Shown piece by piece: positions 17,116 to 25,731 of a stretch of DNA of 64,000 nucleotides (its first letter is position 1; each line of letters begins with the position of its first letter). Source of the stretch: Pseudomonas sp. WN033. GTDB lineage: Bacteria > Pseudomonadota > Gammaproteobacteria > Pseudomonadales > Pseudomonadaceae. A model generated the notes under the pieces. The model was given only the letters and a program-made list of their open reading frames with translations, was not told where the DNA came from and did not search any database. The stretch is from the NCBI GenBank assembly GCA_002287035.1, contig NSKG01000004.1:186001-250000 (forward strand). The letters are read 5' to 3'. A program made the translations under genes and the position numbers.

Positions 17116-17685
17116 GTGGAAGCTTTCTTCGTTTCAACCGGTATTGTCACCCTGGCAGAGATCGGCGACAAAACCCAACTGCTGGCGCTGCTGCTGGCTG
17201 CCCGTTTTCGTCGGCCCTGGCCGATTGTCTGGGGCATTCTGATTGCCACTGTTCTCAACCACGCCCTGGCCGGCGCCGTTGGCCAATGGGTCAGTGTGTT
17301 GCTGAGCGACTTCTGGCTACACCTGATCCTGGCTGTAAGTTTCATTGCTGTGGCTGGCTGGACTCTGATTCCCGATAAGCTCGATGACGAAGATACCCCG
17401 CCTATCAGTCGCTATGGCGCGTTCATGGCAACCCTGGTGGCGTTCTTTCTGGCTGAAATGGGGGATAAGACCCAGGTGGCTACCGTGGTGCTGGCGGCGC
17501 AGTTCGATGCTTATGTCTGGGTGGTGCTGGGTACTACGCTGGGCATGCTGCTGGCCAATGTACCGGTGGTATTCATGGGCAATGTGATGGCTGGTCGTCT
17601 GCCGTTCAAGCTGATCCGCATTGTTGCGGCTTGCGCCTTTCTGATTATGGGCCTGTATGCCGGTTGGCTGGCGTTCAGCGGTTGA
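17116..17685 (+). CDS. mneA: MneA/UPF0016 (GDT1-type) manganese exporter
   Basis: Inner-membrane Mn2+ exporter of the UPF0016/TMEM165 family. The 189-residue form from the GTG at 17116 (VEAFFVSTGIVTLAEIGDKT) aligns with homologues that start at this point; no ATG is suitably placed. Two family repeats carry the diagnostic motifs EIGDKTQ (Glu15) and EMGDKTQ (Glu114), each in a membrane helix, separated by a short acidic cytoplasmic loop (PDKLDDEDTPP). Expected topology is six or seven helices. It is controlled by the yybP-ykoY riboswitch ending 12 bp upstream, which supports a manganese role. Confidence 0.9.
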   Translation: MEAFFVSTGIVTLAEIGDKTQLLALLLAARFRRPWPIVWGILIATVLNHALAGAVGQWVSVLLSDFWLHLILAVSFIAVAGWTLIPDKLDDEDTPPISRYGAFMATLVAFFLAEMGDKTQVATVVLAAQFDAYVWVVLGTTLGMLLANVPVVFMGNVMAGRLPFKLIRIVAACAFLIMGLYAGWLAFSG

Positions 17686-17695
17686 CTCAGGGGAG

Positions 17696-17718
17696 CGGGC
17701 ACTGAGCTTCAGTGCCCG
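17696..17718. terminator. Hairpin between convergent mneA and membrane-protein genes
   Basis: 10-bp perfect stem CGGGCACTGA / TCAGTGCCCG with a 3-base loop, 10 bp after the mneA stop and 11 bp before the convergent gene end. No strong U-run either way. Confidence 0.6.
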
Positions 17719-17729
17719 AACGCGGGGTG

Positions 17730-18206
17730 TTACGGGGTTTGCTGCGAAGGCTCAGGGCTTGCAACGGTTGCTGGAGCAGAGTCTGCGGACTTGTTCGCCA
17801 GCTTCTCGACGTTCATGGCGATTGCCAGCAGCAGGATCAGGCTTTCCTTGAAGAACGACATCAGGATCACGGCGAAGTAGAAATACACTACGACGCCGAT
17901 CGCGCTGCCGATACCGCTGAAGAAGCCAACCCGGAACATCACGCCGAACAGGGTAATCACCGCAACTACAGCGCCGACGAACCAGGACAGGAAGATCAGG
18001 CCGTCCCAGGCTGCGCGGATCCAGTCAAATACCGGAAATTCCGATTTACTGCTGGCATCGTCCGGGTTGCCGGCCGCCTGGCGGCGTTCAGCCAGACGCA
18101 GGGCGGCGCCTTTCCAGATTGACCAGGGAATGGTGAAAAAGCGTACGACGCAGACGATCAGGGCTTGAATGACGGCTGGGCCGAGTTTTTCTTGCAGTTG
18201 GGACAT
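17730..18206 (-). CDS. Hypothetical inner-membrane protein
   Basis: 158 residues. An N-terminal amphipathic/hydrophobic stretch (ALIVCVVRFFTIPWSIW) is followed by a hydrophilic loop and two strong membrane helices (GLIFLSWFVGAVVAVITLFGVMF and IGSAIGVVVYFYFAVILMSFF), ending in an Ala/Pro/Ser-rich tail. I do not recognise a named family. It is divergent from the arc operon, and its promoter must share the 300-bp gap with the ANR-controlled promoter, but nothing else links it to arginine metabolism. Confidence 0.6.
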   Translation of the reverse strand: MSQLQEKLGPAVIQALIVCVVRFFTIPWSIWKGAALRLAERRQAAGNPDDASSKSEFPVFDWIRAAWDGLIFLSWFVGAVVAVITLFGVMFRVGFFSGIGSAIGVVVYFYFAVILMSFFKESLILLLAIAMNVEKLANKSADSAPATVASPEPSQQTP

Positions 18207-18364
18207 GACAGCTCCTTGCTTGGGTTATGGTCTTCAATGGGTCAACGCCCAGCATTATGCCAGCATTGAGTGAGTACCGGTGATATTGGTGATGAAGCTT
18301 GTTGAGTCGTAAAACGACTGTTTTTCGGTGCGGGTTAAGCACTGTCTTCAAGATGAGGCCGGAA

Positions 18365-18406
18365 TTGACTCAGATCAGTTGCCAGCTATCGGAGCTGTTC
18401 TAAGCT
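18365..18406 (+). promoter_or_regulatory. ANR/FNR-dependent promoter of the arc operon
   Basis: The site TTGACTCAGATCAG (18365-18378) matches the ANR/FNR consensus TTGAT-N4-ATCAA at 8 of 10 positions. A -10-like TAAGCT lies at 18401-18406, putting the start point near 18413 and the box centre at -41.5, the classic class II spacing of ANR-activated promoters such as P. aeruginosa arcDABC. The mRNA leader to the ATG at 18507 is about 94 nt. The rest of the 300-bp gap shows no other gene. Confidence 0.75.
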
Positions 18407-18506
18407 GAGACAGTGCGCCCGGCTCTGGCTTGTCCTCGTGGGTGCACCGCAGGCTTGGCAGTCCCAGGAGTAGCCTTCGTGAGGCACCACGGATAGGAGA
18501 GCTCTT

Positions 18507-19952
18507 ATGGCTGATGACAGCGCGTCCGCGCAAAATCTTGAAGAAGACCTGGCCAGCCGTTTTCCCACGGCTTACAGCATTCTGTTTTTGCTGATCATTC
18601 TGGTCGCTGCACTTACCTGGATCATTCCCGCAGGACAATACGAACGGGTGATGAACGAGGAGATTGGCCGAGAGGTAGCCGTACCTGGCACCTTTGAGGT
18701 GGTCGAGCCCAATCCACAGGGCTTTGTCGAGGTACTGATGGCGCCGACGGCAGGGTTCTATGATCCGGACAGTTATGCCGCCAACGCCATCGATGTGGCC
18801 TTGTTCGTACTGTTTCTCGGTGGTTTTCTCGGGGTGGTCAATGCCACCGGAGCAATCGACACAGCGATCCGCAGTGCCATGCACAAACTGGAAGGCCGAG
18901 AGATCTGGATGATTCCTATCCTGATGCTCCTGTTCGCCTTGGGGGGCACGACCTATGGCATGGCCGAAGAAACCCTGGCGTTCTATGCCATTTTGATCCC
19001 GATCATGATTGCCGCTGGCTATGACGCGGTTACCGGGGTTGCGATCATCCTGATTGGCGCCGGGATCGGGGTGCTGGGCTCAACCATCAACCCGTTTGCG
19101 ACTGTGATCGCATCCAATGCTGCCGATATTCCCTTTACTGACGGTATGGTGCTGCGCCTGGTGCTGTTGGTTGGTGGCCTGCTGATCTGCTGTGCCTATG
19201 TGATGCGCTATGCCCAGCGGGTCAAGAACGACCCGTCCAAATCCATTGTGGCGCGCCAGCGTGAAGCTCACCGCAAGCTGTTTTTGCAGAGTCATGACGA
19301 GCTGGAGGACTTCACTCTGACGCTGACCCAGAAACTGGTGTTGGTGATCTTTGCCTTGACCTTTGTGGTCATGGTCTGGGGAGTTTCGTCACAGGATTGG
19401 TGGATGGCCAATATGGGAGCGCTGTTCCTCGGCGCGGCGATTGTCGTTGGGGTGGTTGGTCGGTTGGGTGAAAAGCGTCTGACCGGCTGCTTTGTCGACG
19501 GTGCCCGTGATCTGCTTGGGGTGGCCCTGGTGGTTGGGCTAGCCCGGGGCATTGTGGTGATCATGGAGCAGGGCATGATCGCTGACTCGATTCTGCACAG
19601 CGCCGAAACCACGCTGGGTGGCATGTCGGCCCTGGGCTTCATCAATCTGATCTTCTGGATCGAAGTGGGCATGAGCTTCTTCGTACCCTCTTCATCCGGT
19701 CTTGCCGTACTGTCGATGCCGATCCTGGCGCCGTTGGCGGACTTTGCCAACGTCAGCCGCGATCTTGTGGTGACAGCCTATCAATCGGCCAATGGTCTGG
19801 TGAACCTGATCAATCCGACGTTCGCGGTGGTGATCGGTGGCCTGGCGATAGGGCGGGTGTCCTATGACAAGTGGCTGGTGTTCATCTGGCCGCTGCTGCT
19901 GATCCTGACCATTTTTATCAGCGTGGTAATCAGCATCGGCGCCTTCCTGTAA
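18507..19952 (+). CDS. YfcC-family arginine/ornithine antiporter (ArcD role)
   Basis: 481-residue membrane protein of the YfcC/DcuC-like family (ion-transporter superfamily), with about 12 helices and family motifs such as GGTTYGMAEETLAFYAILIP (around 150-169), GAGIGVLGSTINPFATVIAS and the C-terminal WIEVGMSFFVPSSSGLAVLSMPILAPLADF. As first gene of the operon with arcA-arcB-arcC it is best read as the arginine:ornithine exchanger, a job done in P. aeruginosa by the unrelated APC-family ArcD. YfcC-type proteins fill this place in several bacteria. A ribosome site AGGAG precedes the ATG. Substrate is inferred from context. Confidence 0.82.
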   Translation: MADDSASAQNLEEDLASRFPTAYSILFLLIILVAALTWIIPAGQYERVMNEEIGREVAVPGTFEVVEPNPQGFVEVLMAPTAGFYDPDSYAANAIDVALFVLFLGGFLGVVNATGAIDTAIRSAMHKLEGREIWMIPILMLLFALGGTTYGMAEETLAFYAILIPIMIAAGYDAVTGVAIILIGAGIGVLGSTINPFATVIASNAADIPFTDGMVLRLVLLVGGLLICCAYVMRYAQRVKNDPSKSIVARQREAHRKLFLQSHDELEDFTLTLTQKLVLVIFALTFVVMVWGVSSQDWWMANMGALFLGAAIVVGVVGRLGEKRLTGCFVDGARDLLGVALVVGLARGIVVIMEQGMIADSILHSAETTLGGMSALGFINLIFWIEVGMSFFVPSSSGLAVLSMPILAPLADFANVSRDLVVTAYQSANGLVNLINPTFAVVIGGLAIGRVSYDKWLVFIWPLLLILTIFISVVISIGAFL

Positions 19953-19976
19953 CTCACTGGAAAAAGGGATTTTCAC

Positions 19977-21206
19977 ATGACAGAACCAACTCTTGGTGTC
20001 CATTCGGAAACCGGTGTGCTGCGGCAGGTCATCGTTTGCCGCCCGGGGCTGGCCCACCGCCGACTGACGCCCAGCAATTGTGATGCGCTGCTGTTTGACG
20101 ATGTTTTCTGGGTCAAACAGGCGCAGAAGGACCATGATGTTTTCGCCAGCTTGATGCGAGCCCGAGGGGTCGAGGTGCTGGACGTCAACGAACTACTGGG
20201 CGAAACCCTCGATATCGAAGAGGCGCGAGCCTGGATTCTTGATAATCGAATCAACTGGAATCATGTTGGCGTCGGCATGGTCTCCGACCTGCGCGCCTGG
20301 ATGGACGAATTGCCAGGCCAACGGCTGGCTGAGTTTCTGATTGGCGGTCTGCAGGTCAACGATCTGCCGTTCGACCCGACCGGGCTGTTCGGCAACCATC
20401 TGGGGCCCTATGGTTTTGTACTGCCGCCGCTGCCGAACTTTCTGTTCACCCGTGACAACAGCGCCTGGATCTACGGAGGCGTAACCCTGAACCCGATGTA
20501 TTGGGCGGCGCGCAAGCCGGAAACCCTGCTGATGGCGGCGATCTACCAGTTCCATCCCAAGTTTGCCGGCAAGGTCGAGGTACTGTGGGGTGATCCACTT
20601 AAGGATCATGCCCTGGCCACTCTGGAAGGGGGCGACATCATGCCGGTCGGCAATGGCGCGGTGCTGGTGGGCATGGGTGAGCGTACCTCGCCACAGGCGA
20701 TTGGGCAGTTGGCCAGCGCGCTGTTTGCCAAGGGGACGGTCAACCGGGTGGTTGCCTGTCAGATCCCCAAGACCCGCTCGGCGATGCATCTGGATACGGT
20801 ATTCACCTTCTGCGGTGGCAATGTGGTTACCAGCTTCAAGGAAATGGCCGATCAGATGGTCTGCTATGACCTGCGCCCGGGTGCCGGCGGCAAGCATCTG
20901 TCGTTCAGTCAGGACCCGCGTCCGATGTTCGACGTGGTGGCTGATGTACTCGGTTATGACTCGTTGGTGGTAGTGCCGACTGGGGGTGACAATCCCGCCG
21001 AGCGTGAACGCGAACAATGGAACGATGGCAACAACGTTCTGGCGCTGAGCCCGGGCGTGGTGATTGGTTACGACCGTAATGACGACACCAACGCTGCGCT
21101 GGAGGCTGCAGGCATCGAAGTGCTTAGCATTCCTGGTGCGGAGTTGGGCCGGGGTAGAGGTGGTGGCCGTTGCATGAGCTGCCCAACCATTCGCGACGCT
21201 ATCTGA
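19977..21206 (+). CDS. arcA: Arginine deiminase
   Basis: Hydrolyses arginine to citrulline and ammonia, first step of anaerobic ATP generation from arginine. 409 residues, full length. Catalytic elements: FTRDNSAWI (substrate-binding Asp/Arg region), EGGDIMPVG (Glu/Asp), HLDTVFTF (catalytic His) and the nucleophile Cys in GGGRCMSCP near the C-terminus (about Cys399). Lies 24 bp after the antiporter gene and 17 bp before arcB. Confidence 0.97.
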   Translation: MTEPTLGVHSETGVLRQVIVCRPGLAHRRLTPSNCDALLFDDVFWVKQAQKDHDVFASLMRARGVEVLDVNELLGETLDIEEARAWILDNRINWNHVGVGMVSDLRAWMDELPGQRLAEFLIGGLQVNDLPFDPTGLFGNHLGPYGFVLPPLPNFLFTRDNSAWIYGGVTLNPMYWAARKPETLLMAAIYQFHPKFAGKVEVLWGDPLKDHALATLEGGDIMPVGNGAVLVGMGERTSPQAIGQLASALFAKGTVNRVVACQIPKTRSAMHLDTVFTFCGGNVVTSFKEMADQMVCYDLRPGAGGKHLSFSQDPRPMFDVVADVLGYDSLVVVPTGGDNPAEREREQWNDGNNVLALSPGVVIGYDRNDDTNAALEAAGIEVLSIPGAELGRGRGGGRCMSCPTIRDAI

Positions 21207-21223
21207 CAGCAAGGAGCACCACG

Positions 21224-22225
21224 ATGGCTTTTAATCTGAAAAATCGGCATTTTCTCACCCTGCGTGACTTTACCCCGCGGGAAATCGCCTTTCTGCTCAA
21301 GCTGGCCGCTGACCTGAAGACGGCCAAGTATGCCGGCACCGAAGTGCCGATGTTGCAGGGCAAGGACATTGCCTTGATCTTCGAGAAGGATTCGACCCGG
21401 ACTCGGGTCGGCTTCGAGGTGGCAGCGTTTGACCAGGGGGCCAGGGTGACTTACCTGGGACCCACCGGTACCCATATCGGTCACAAGGAGTCGGTCAAGG
21501 ATACCGCCAGAGTGCTTGGGCGTGTGTATGACGCCATCGAGTACCGGGGTTTTGGTCAGAATATCGTCGAAGAGCTGGCGCAGTACGCAGGGGTACCGGT
21601 TTACAACGGCCTGACCAATGAGTTCCATCCGACCCAGATCCTGGCGGACTTCCTGACCATGCAGGAAAATATCGAGAAGCCGCTACGTGATGTGTCTTAC
21701 GTGTTTATCGGTGATGCCGCCAACAACATGGGGGACAGTCTGTTGATTGGTGGCGCCAAGATGGGGATGGATGTGCGCCTGTGTGCACCCAGAGCCTGCT
21801 GGCCACATGCTGAGATCCAGCAGGAGGCGCAGGAAATTGCTCGCACCACTGGCGCACGGGTCACCATCACCGAGGATATCGACAGCGCCGTGGCCGGGGT
21901 CGATTTTGTCTATACCGATGTCTGGGTTTCGATGGGTGAGCCAGCGGAAAAATGGGCCGAGCGGATCAGGCTGCTGTTGCCCTACCAGGTCAATGCTGAA
22001 CTGATGGCCAAAACCGGCAACCCGCAGGTGCGCTTCATGCACTGCCTGCCGGCTTTTCACAATACCGAAACGGCAGTTGGTAAGGAGATTCAGGAGAAGT
22101 TCGGTCTCGACGCAATGGAAGTGACCGAAGAGGTATTCGAAAGCCCCGCTTCAATCGTGTTCGATCAAGCGGAAAATCGCATGCACACCATCAAGGCGGT
22201 GCTAGTCGCCACCTTGGGGGCCTGA
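21224..22225 (+). CDS. arcB: Catabolic ornithine carbamoyltransferase
   Basis: Phosphorolyses citrulline to ornithine and carbamoyl phosphate in the deiminase pathway. 333 residues from the ATG at 21224 ([13 protein letters not shown]); the longer frame would overlap arcA without similarity. Carbamoyl-phosphate motif [11 protein letters not shown] (about residues 53-63), HPTQILADF and the ornithine motif [12 protein letters not shown] are intact. The catabolic rather than anabolic role follows from operon position. Confidence 0.97.
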   Translation: MAFNLKNRHFLTLRDFTPREIAFLLKLAADLKTAKYAGTEVPMLQGKDIALIFEKDSTRTRVGFEVAAFDQGARVTYLGPTGTHIGHKESVKDTARVLGRVYDAIEYRGFGQNIVEELAQYAGVPVYNGLTNEFHPTQILADFLTMQENIEKPLRDVSYVFIGDAANNMGDSLLIGGAKMGMDVRLCAPRACWPHAEIQQEAQEIARTTGARVTITEDIDSAVAGVDFVYTDVWVSMGEPAEKWAERIRLLLPYQVNAELMAKTGNPQVRFMHCLPAFHNTETAVGKEIQEKFGLDAMEVTEEVFESPASIVFDQAENRMHTIKAVLVATLGA

Positions 22226-22226
22226 C

Positions 22227-23132
22227 ATGCTGGTCGTCGCCGCCTTGGGCGGCAATGCCCTGCTCAGGCGTGGTGAGCCGCTGACTGCCGGTGCCCAGCG
22301 CGCCAACGTCCAGATTGCCGCCAGGTCATTGGCGGCCATAGTGCGGGCTGGGCATAACCTGGTGGTCACCCACGGCAATGGCCCGCAGGTCGGCCTGCTG
22401 GCTTTGCAAGGCGCGGCTTACAAGCCGGATGAGGCTTACCCTCTGGATGTGCTGGGAGCGGAAACCGAAGGGATGATCGGCTACATCATCGAGCAGGAAC
22501 TGGAAAATGCACTGAACCACGACCGCCCGGTCGCTACCCTGTTGACTCAGGTGGTCGTGGATCAGCGCGACCCGGCGTTCGAAAAGCCGACCAAGTTCGT
22601 TGGGCCGGTGTATGGGCGGGAGGAGGCCGAGGCTCGAGCCAAGGCTGCCGGCTGGCATATCGCCCAGGATGGGGACAAGTGGCGCCGGGTTGTACCTTCA
22701 CCCAAACCGTTGGAAATCCCCGATATGCGGGTCATTCGCTTGTTGCTGGACAAGGGCGTGGTGGTGATCTGTGCCGGTGGCGGCGGGATTCCGGTGTTGC
22801 GGCGCGATGACGGTAGCACCATAGGGGTGGAGGCTGTTATCGACAAGGATGCCGCCAGTGCCTTGCTGGCCCAGCAGCTCAAGGCTGATGCCCTGTTGCT
22901 GTTGACCGATGTAGAGGCCATTTACCGTGACTTCGGTACTCCAGACGCTGCTCCTATCCATAGTCTGACGGTGGCTCAGGCCCGTAGTCTCGATCTGCCT
23001 GCCGGATCCATGGGGCCGAAACTGACGGCGGCTGCCGACTTCGCTGCCAGTGGCGGCCTCAGTGGCATTGGTCGCCTGGAGGATGCCCTGGCGATCCTCG
23101 ACGGTCAGGCTGGCACCCGTATCCACAACTGA
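22227..23132 (+). CDS. arcC: Carbamate kinase
   Basis: Transfers phosphate from carbamoyl phosphate to ADP, giving ATP, CO2 and ammonia. 301 residues with the amino-acid-kinase start VVAALGGNALLRRGEP, VTHGNGPQVGLLAL, VVICAGGGGIPVLR and IDKDAASALLAQQL. Starts one base after the arcB stop, so translation is coupled. A strong hairpin follows the stop, ending the arc operon. Confidence 0.97.
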   Translation: MLVVAALGGNALLRRGEPLTAGAQRANVQIAARSLAAIVRAGHNLVVTHGNGPQVGLLALQGAAYKPDEAYPLDVLGAETEGMIGYIIEQELENALNHDRPVATLLTQVVVDQRDPAFEKPTKFVGPVYGREEAEARAKAAGWHIAQDGDKWRRVVPSPKPLEIPDMRVIRLLLDKGVVVICAGGGGIPVLRRDDGSTIGVEAVIDKDAASALLAQQLKADALLLLTDVEAIYRDFGTPDAAPIHSLTVAQARSLDLPAGSMGPKLTAAADFAASGGLSGIGRLEDALAILDGQAGTRIHN

Positions 23133-23139
23133 GTGACAC

Positions 23140-23171
23140 CATACAGCGCGGGCATTGGCTCGCGCTGTATG
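23140..23171. terminator. Terminator hairpin after arcC
   Basis: Perfect 11-bp stem CATACAGCGCG / CGCGCTGTATG with a 10-base loop, 8 bp after the arcC stop and ahead of the convergent GST gene. A weak T-rich stretch (CTTCTT) follows on the plus strand. Confidence 0.7.
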
Positions 23172-23206
23172 CTGATCTTCTTGCCCAGATTCTGGTGCAA
23201 CAGACC

Positions 23207-23839
23207 CTAGGCCCCGGGAAACGGAAAACGGGCCATGGCCGCTTCAATCTGCTCCATGCTGCGCCGATGGGCTGGTCGTTGCTCCAGGCCTTGCCAGTAA
23301 GTCACGAACTCCGGGCGTTTATCGATGGTGCCGAACTGCATGCCCCAACCAATGTGTGAACCGACATACACGTCCGCCGCCGAAAACCGCTCGCCGGCAA
23401 TATACTGGCGCCCGCGCACGGCATCAGCCAACACATCCAGCACCTGCTCCGGATGACCACAGCCCAGTTGCATTTGCTGTTCCGGGTTCATCTCGATGCC
23501 GCAGGTACGCAGTCCAAAGCTGGCCTCAAGCGGCCCGGCGACGAAGAACAGCCAGCGGTAATAATCGCCGCGCTCGGACAGTGCCGGCGCCAGATGCGCC
23601 TCAGGGAAAGCGTCGGCCAGATAGGCGCAGATGGCTGCGGCTTCGGTCACCACAACCTCACCGTGCTTGATCGCCGGGACCTTGCCCATTGGGTTGATGG
23701 CCAGATACTCCGGGGCCTTCATCGATTTTCCGTATTCCAGATATTCGACCTGATATGGCATGCCCAGCTCTTCCAGCATCCAGTGCACGATGCCGCCACG
23801 CGAGTAGGGATTGGTGTAGAAAATGATGTCCTGTTCCAT
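23207..23839 (-). CDS. Glutathione S-transferase family protein
   Basis: 210 residues: thioredoxin-like N-terminal domain (IIFYTNPYSRGGIVHWMLEELG; the GSH-site region KVPAIKHGEVVVTEAAAICAYLAD at about 54-76 with the cis-Pro and Glu-Ala/Ser motif) and an all-helical C-terminal domain with the N-capping/hydrophobic-staple segment FSAADVYVGSHI. The catalytic residue is probably Ser/Tyr in NPYSRG. Detoxification or thiol-disulfide role; substrate unknown. The WYL regulator lies 62 bp upstream on the same strand. Confidence 0.88.
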   Translation of the reverse strand: MEQDIIFYTNPYSRGGIVHWMLEELGMPYQVEYLEYGKSMKAPEYLAINPMGKVPAIKHGEVVVTEAAAICAYLADAFPEAHLAPALSERGDYYRWLFFVAGPLEASFGLRTCGIEMNPEQQMQLGCGHPEQVLDVLADAVRGRQYIAGERFSAADVYVGSHIGWGMQFGTIDKRPEFVTYWQGLEQRPAHRRSMEQIEAAMARFPFPGA

Positions 23840-23901
23840 GCTGCACTCCAGCGTTCCGTTGAAAGAAGGCCCAGCTTAGTGCGAGGTGCTGACAGATTTT
23901 G

Positions 23902-24606
23902 TCAGCAGTGTGCTTCGGGGCAGGAGTCATTATGGTCCAGAGTCGCTAACCATTCCTGACGCAGGGTATGGCGGCGGCGCGGATAGTGTTCCGGCAGAAG
24001 CCTGGCAGCCTCGATCCGGTCGGTCCGGAAGTGACGAAAGCCTTGTCGCAGCTCGCACCAGGCCGCCAATACCCGACTCGATTCAAAGAACACCAGGCTG
24101 ATCGGCCAGATCAGCCGTTGCGAGGGGTTGCCGGCCTCGTCGCGGTAGTGGAGCTGCAGCTTGCGTTCTTCACTGATGGCCTGACGCAGGACCGTAAGCG
24201 CCACGGTCTGCGGCCTGTCCCAGCCTGGCCCCACCAACAGTGCGTCATCATCAAGCCGGGCATTCAATGCGCGAGGCAACACTGCCGACACCTTGGCCAA
24301 TACTTCAGCTGCGGCGCTGGCCAGTTGATCATCAGCCCGCTGCTCGACCCACTTGAGGCCCAGGGTCAGGGCTTCGACCTCTTCGCCGGAGAACATCAGT
24401 GGCGGCAACATGAAGTCCGGTTTGAGCACATATCCCAGCCCCGGCTCGCCGTCGATCTGTGCCCCAATGGCTTTCAACTCGGCAATGTCGCGGTACAGGG
24501 TGCGCAGCGACACCTTCAGTTCACTGGCTAATGCCTGGCCGCTGACTGGTCGGCGATGGCGGCGCAGCAACTGCATCAGTTCAAACAGGCGAGTGGTGCG
24601 GGACAT
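23902..24606 (-). CDS. YafY-like HTH/WYL-domain regulator
   Basis: 234 residues. N-terminal HTH_11 (FELMQLLRRHRRPVSGQALASELKVSLRTLYRDIAELKAIG, residues 8-48) and C-terminal WYL-type ligand domain; the WYL triad itself is changed, with the equivalent segment reading RLIWPISLVFFESSRVLAAWCELRQGFRHFRTDRI. The family usually regulates adjacent genes in response to small ligands. It may control the GST gene downstream, which is inference from position. Confidence 0.85.
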   Translation of the reverse strand: MSRTTRLFELMQLLRRHRRPVSGQALASELKVSLRTLYRDIAELKAIGAQIDGEPGLGYVLKPDFMLPPLMFSGEEVEALTLGLKWVEQRADDQLASAAAEVLAKVSAVLPRALNARLDDDALLVGPGWDRPQTVALTVLRQAISEERKLQLHYRDEAGNPSQRLIWPISLVFFESSRVLAAWCELRQGFRHFRTDRIEAARLLPEHYPRRRHTLRQEWLATLDHNDSCPEAHC

Positions 24607-24621
24607 GTGTGCGGCCCTGGT

Positions 24622-25098
24622 TCATTTCATGTTGTTCGAGGCGTAAATGGCGGCGAAGCTCACCATTGCCACAGCCGCGCCGAAATACAGAGTCATGAGT
24701 GTGGCGCCGTGTTCTACGGCCTGCTCAAGGAACAGAATCACCATGATGACTACGGAAACCTGGATGATAGTGGTTTTCAGGTCGTGAAAGTTCTTGATGT
24801 TCAGAGCACTGAGAAAGGCGCTTTGCTCCTTGCGGACCGGCGTGATGAAGAGCCGATAGAGAGCAACGGCAATAATCTGGAATGAAATGGCAATCAGCAG
24901 CAGGTCCAGCACTTTAAGCAGCTTTACCGCCAGTATCTTGCCGTCGTCAGAGCTTCTTGGCATGTCCTGGAACAGTTCAATGAAGATATGCGCCAAGGCG
25001 CTCAGGCTGGCAAAGTACAAAAGCACGGCAGACAGCGCGGCTGCGGCAACGGCAGCCAGGACCAGAAGCCGGCTTTTATGGAAGGCGTGCTCTATCAT
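24622..25098 (-). CDS. YqhA/UPF0114 family membrane protein
   Basis: 158 residues from the ATG at 25098 (MIEHAFHKSRLLVLAAVAAA). About three or four membrane helices, with the UPF0114 pattern: LLYFASLSALAHIF, a conserved LKVLDLLLIAISFQIIAVALYRLFI stretch, and a C-terminal MTLYFGAAVAMVSFAAIYA. Function unknown. The start is chosen because the signature begins EHxFxxSRxLVL; codons upstream add residues not seen in the family. Follows the DUF1090 gene on the same strand. Confidence 0.82.
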   Translation of the reverse strand: MIEHAFHKSRLLVLAAVAAAALSAVLLYFASLSALAHIFIELFQDMPRSSDDGKILAVKLLKVLDLLLIAISFQIIAVALYRLFITPVRKEQSAFLSALNIKNFHDLKTTIIQVSVVIMVILFLEQAVEHGATLMTLYFGAAVAMVSFAAIYASNNMK

Positions 25099-25153
25099 GT
25101 GCTTGTCCCTGTTGTTTTGAAGGTATTTCAATCCCGCAACGTGGCAGTGTGGG

Positions 25154-25564
25154 CTACTGAGCGTTGATCAGCCGCTCAAGCTGCTCCAGCTCCGCACGGT
25201 GCTGTTCCCGCTCCTGCAAGGCCTCCGCCAGCTTGTGTTCACGTTTGTGGATGTCGTCGCTATCGCCATCAGCGTGGGCTTGCTGCAGATCTTGCCGGCG
25301 TTCGGCTACTTCTGTTTCGGACGCTTGCAGTTTGTCGCGGGCCTCGGCTATCAGTCCGGAATCGGTGCAATGTTCTTGAACGGCGGACAATGCACGCTCA
25401 AGCCCTCTAAGTCGGGCCTGCTGGTCACGATTCCGCGCGTCGAGGATCTGCTGTTCCAGCTCAGTTTGTTTGGCCGCGCAGCCAATTTGCGGGTTGTTTT
25501 CGGCGCAAGCCGCCAAGGGCAGCAGGAGAGCCAGTGTCAGGTAGGCGCGAAAGTGTGTTTGCAT
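25154..25564 (-). CDS. DUF1090 (YqjC-like) periplasmic protein
   Basis: 136 residues with a signal peptide ending LLPLAACAENN (a possible lipobox, LAAC) and a long alpha-helical, Gln/Glu/Arg-rich mature part that should form a coiled coil (about residues 30-135). The conserved Cys pair (IGCAAK and EHCTDSG) is typical of DUF1090. E. coli YqjC is a periplasmic protein of unknown function. Divergent from chrA; the 167-bp gap between them holds no gene that I can see. Confidence 0.85.
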   Translation of the reverse strand: MQTHFRAYLTLALLLPLAACAENNPQIGCAAKQTELEQQILDARNRDQQARLRGLERALSAVQEHCTDSGLIAEARDKLQASETEVAERRQDLQQAHADGDSDDIHKREHKLAEALQEREQHRAELEQLERLINAQ

Positions 25565-25731
25565 GATGAAGTCCTTTTATCAGAAGTTCCAAGGCCGCCT
25601 GCCTGCATCTGGACAACAGCTTGTGGTTGCCAGTGTGCCGTGCCTTTGTCGGTTGACCGAGCGTGCTGCCACAAGAGGGTAGCAGTTGTGTGGCATAGTT
25701 AGCCCCGGTTCAATGGTCTGGAGTAAGGCAA

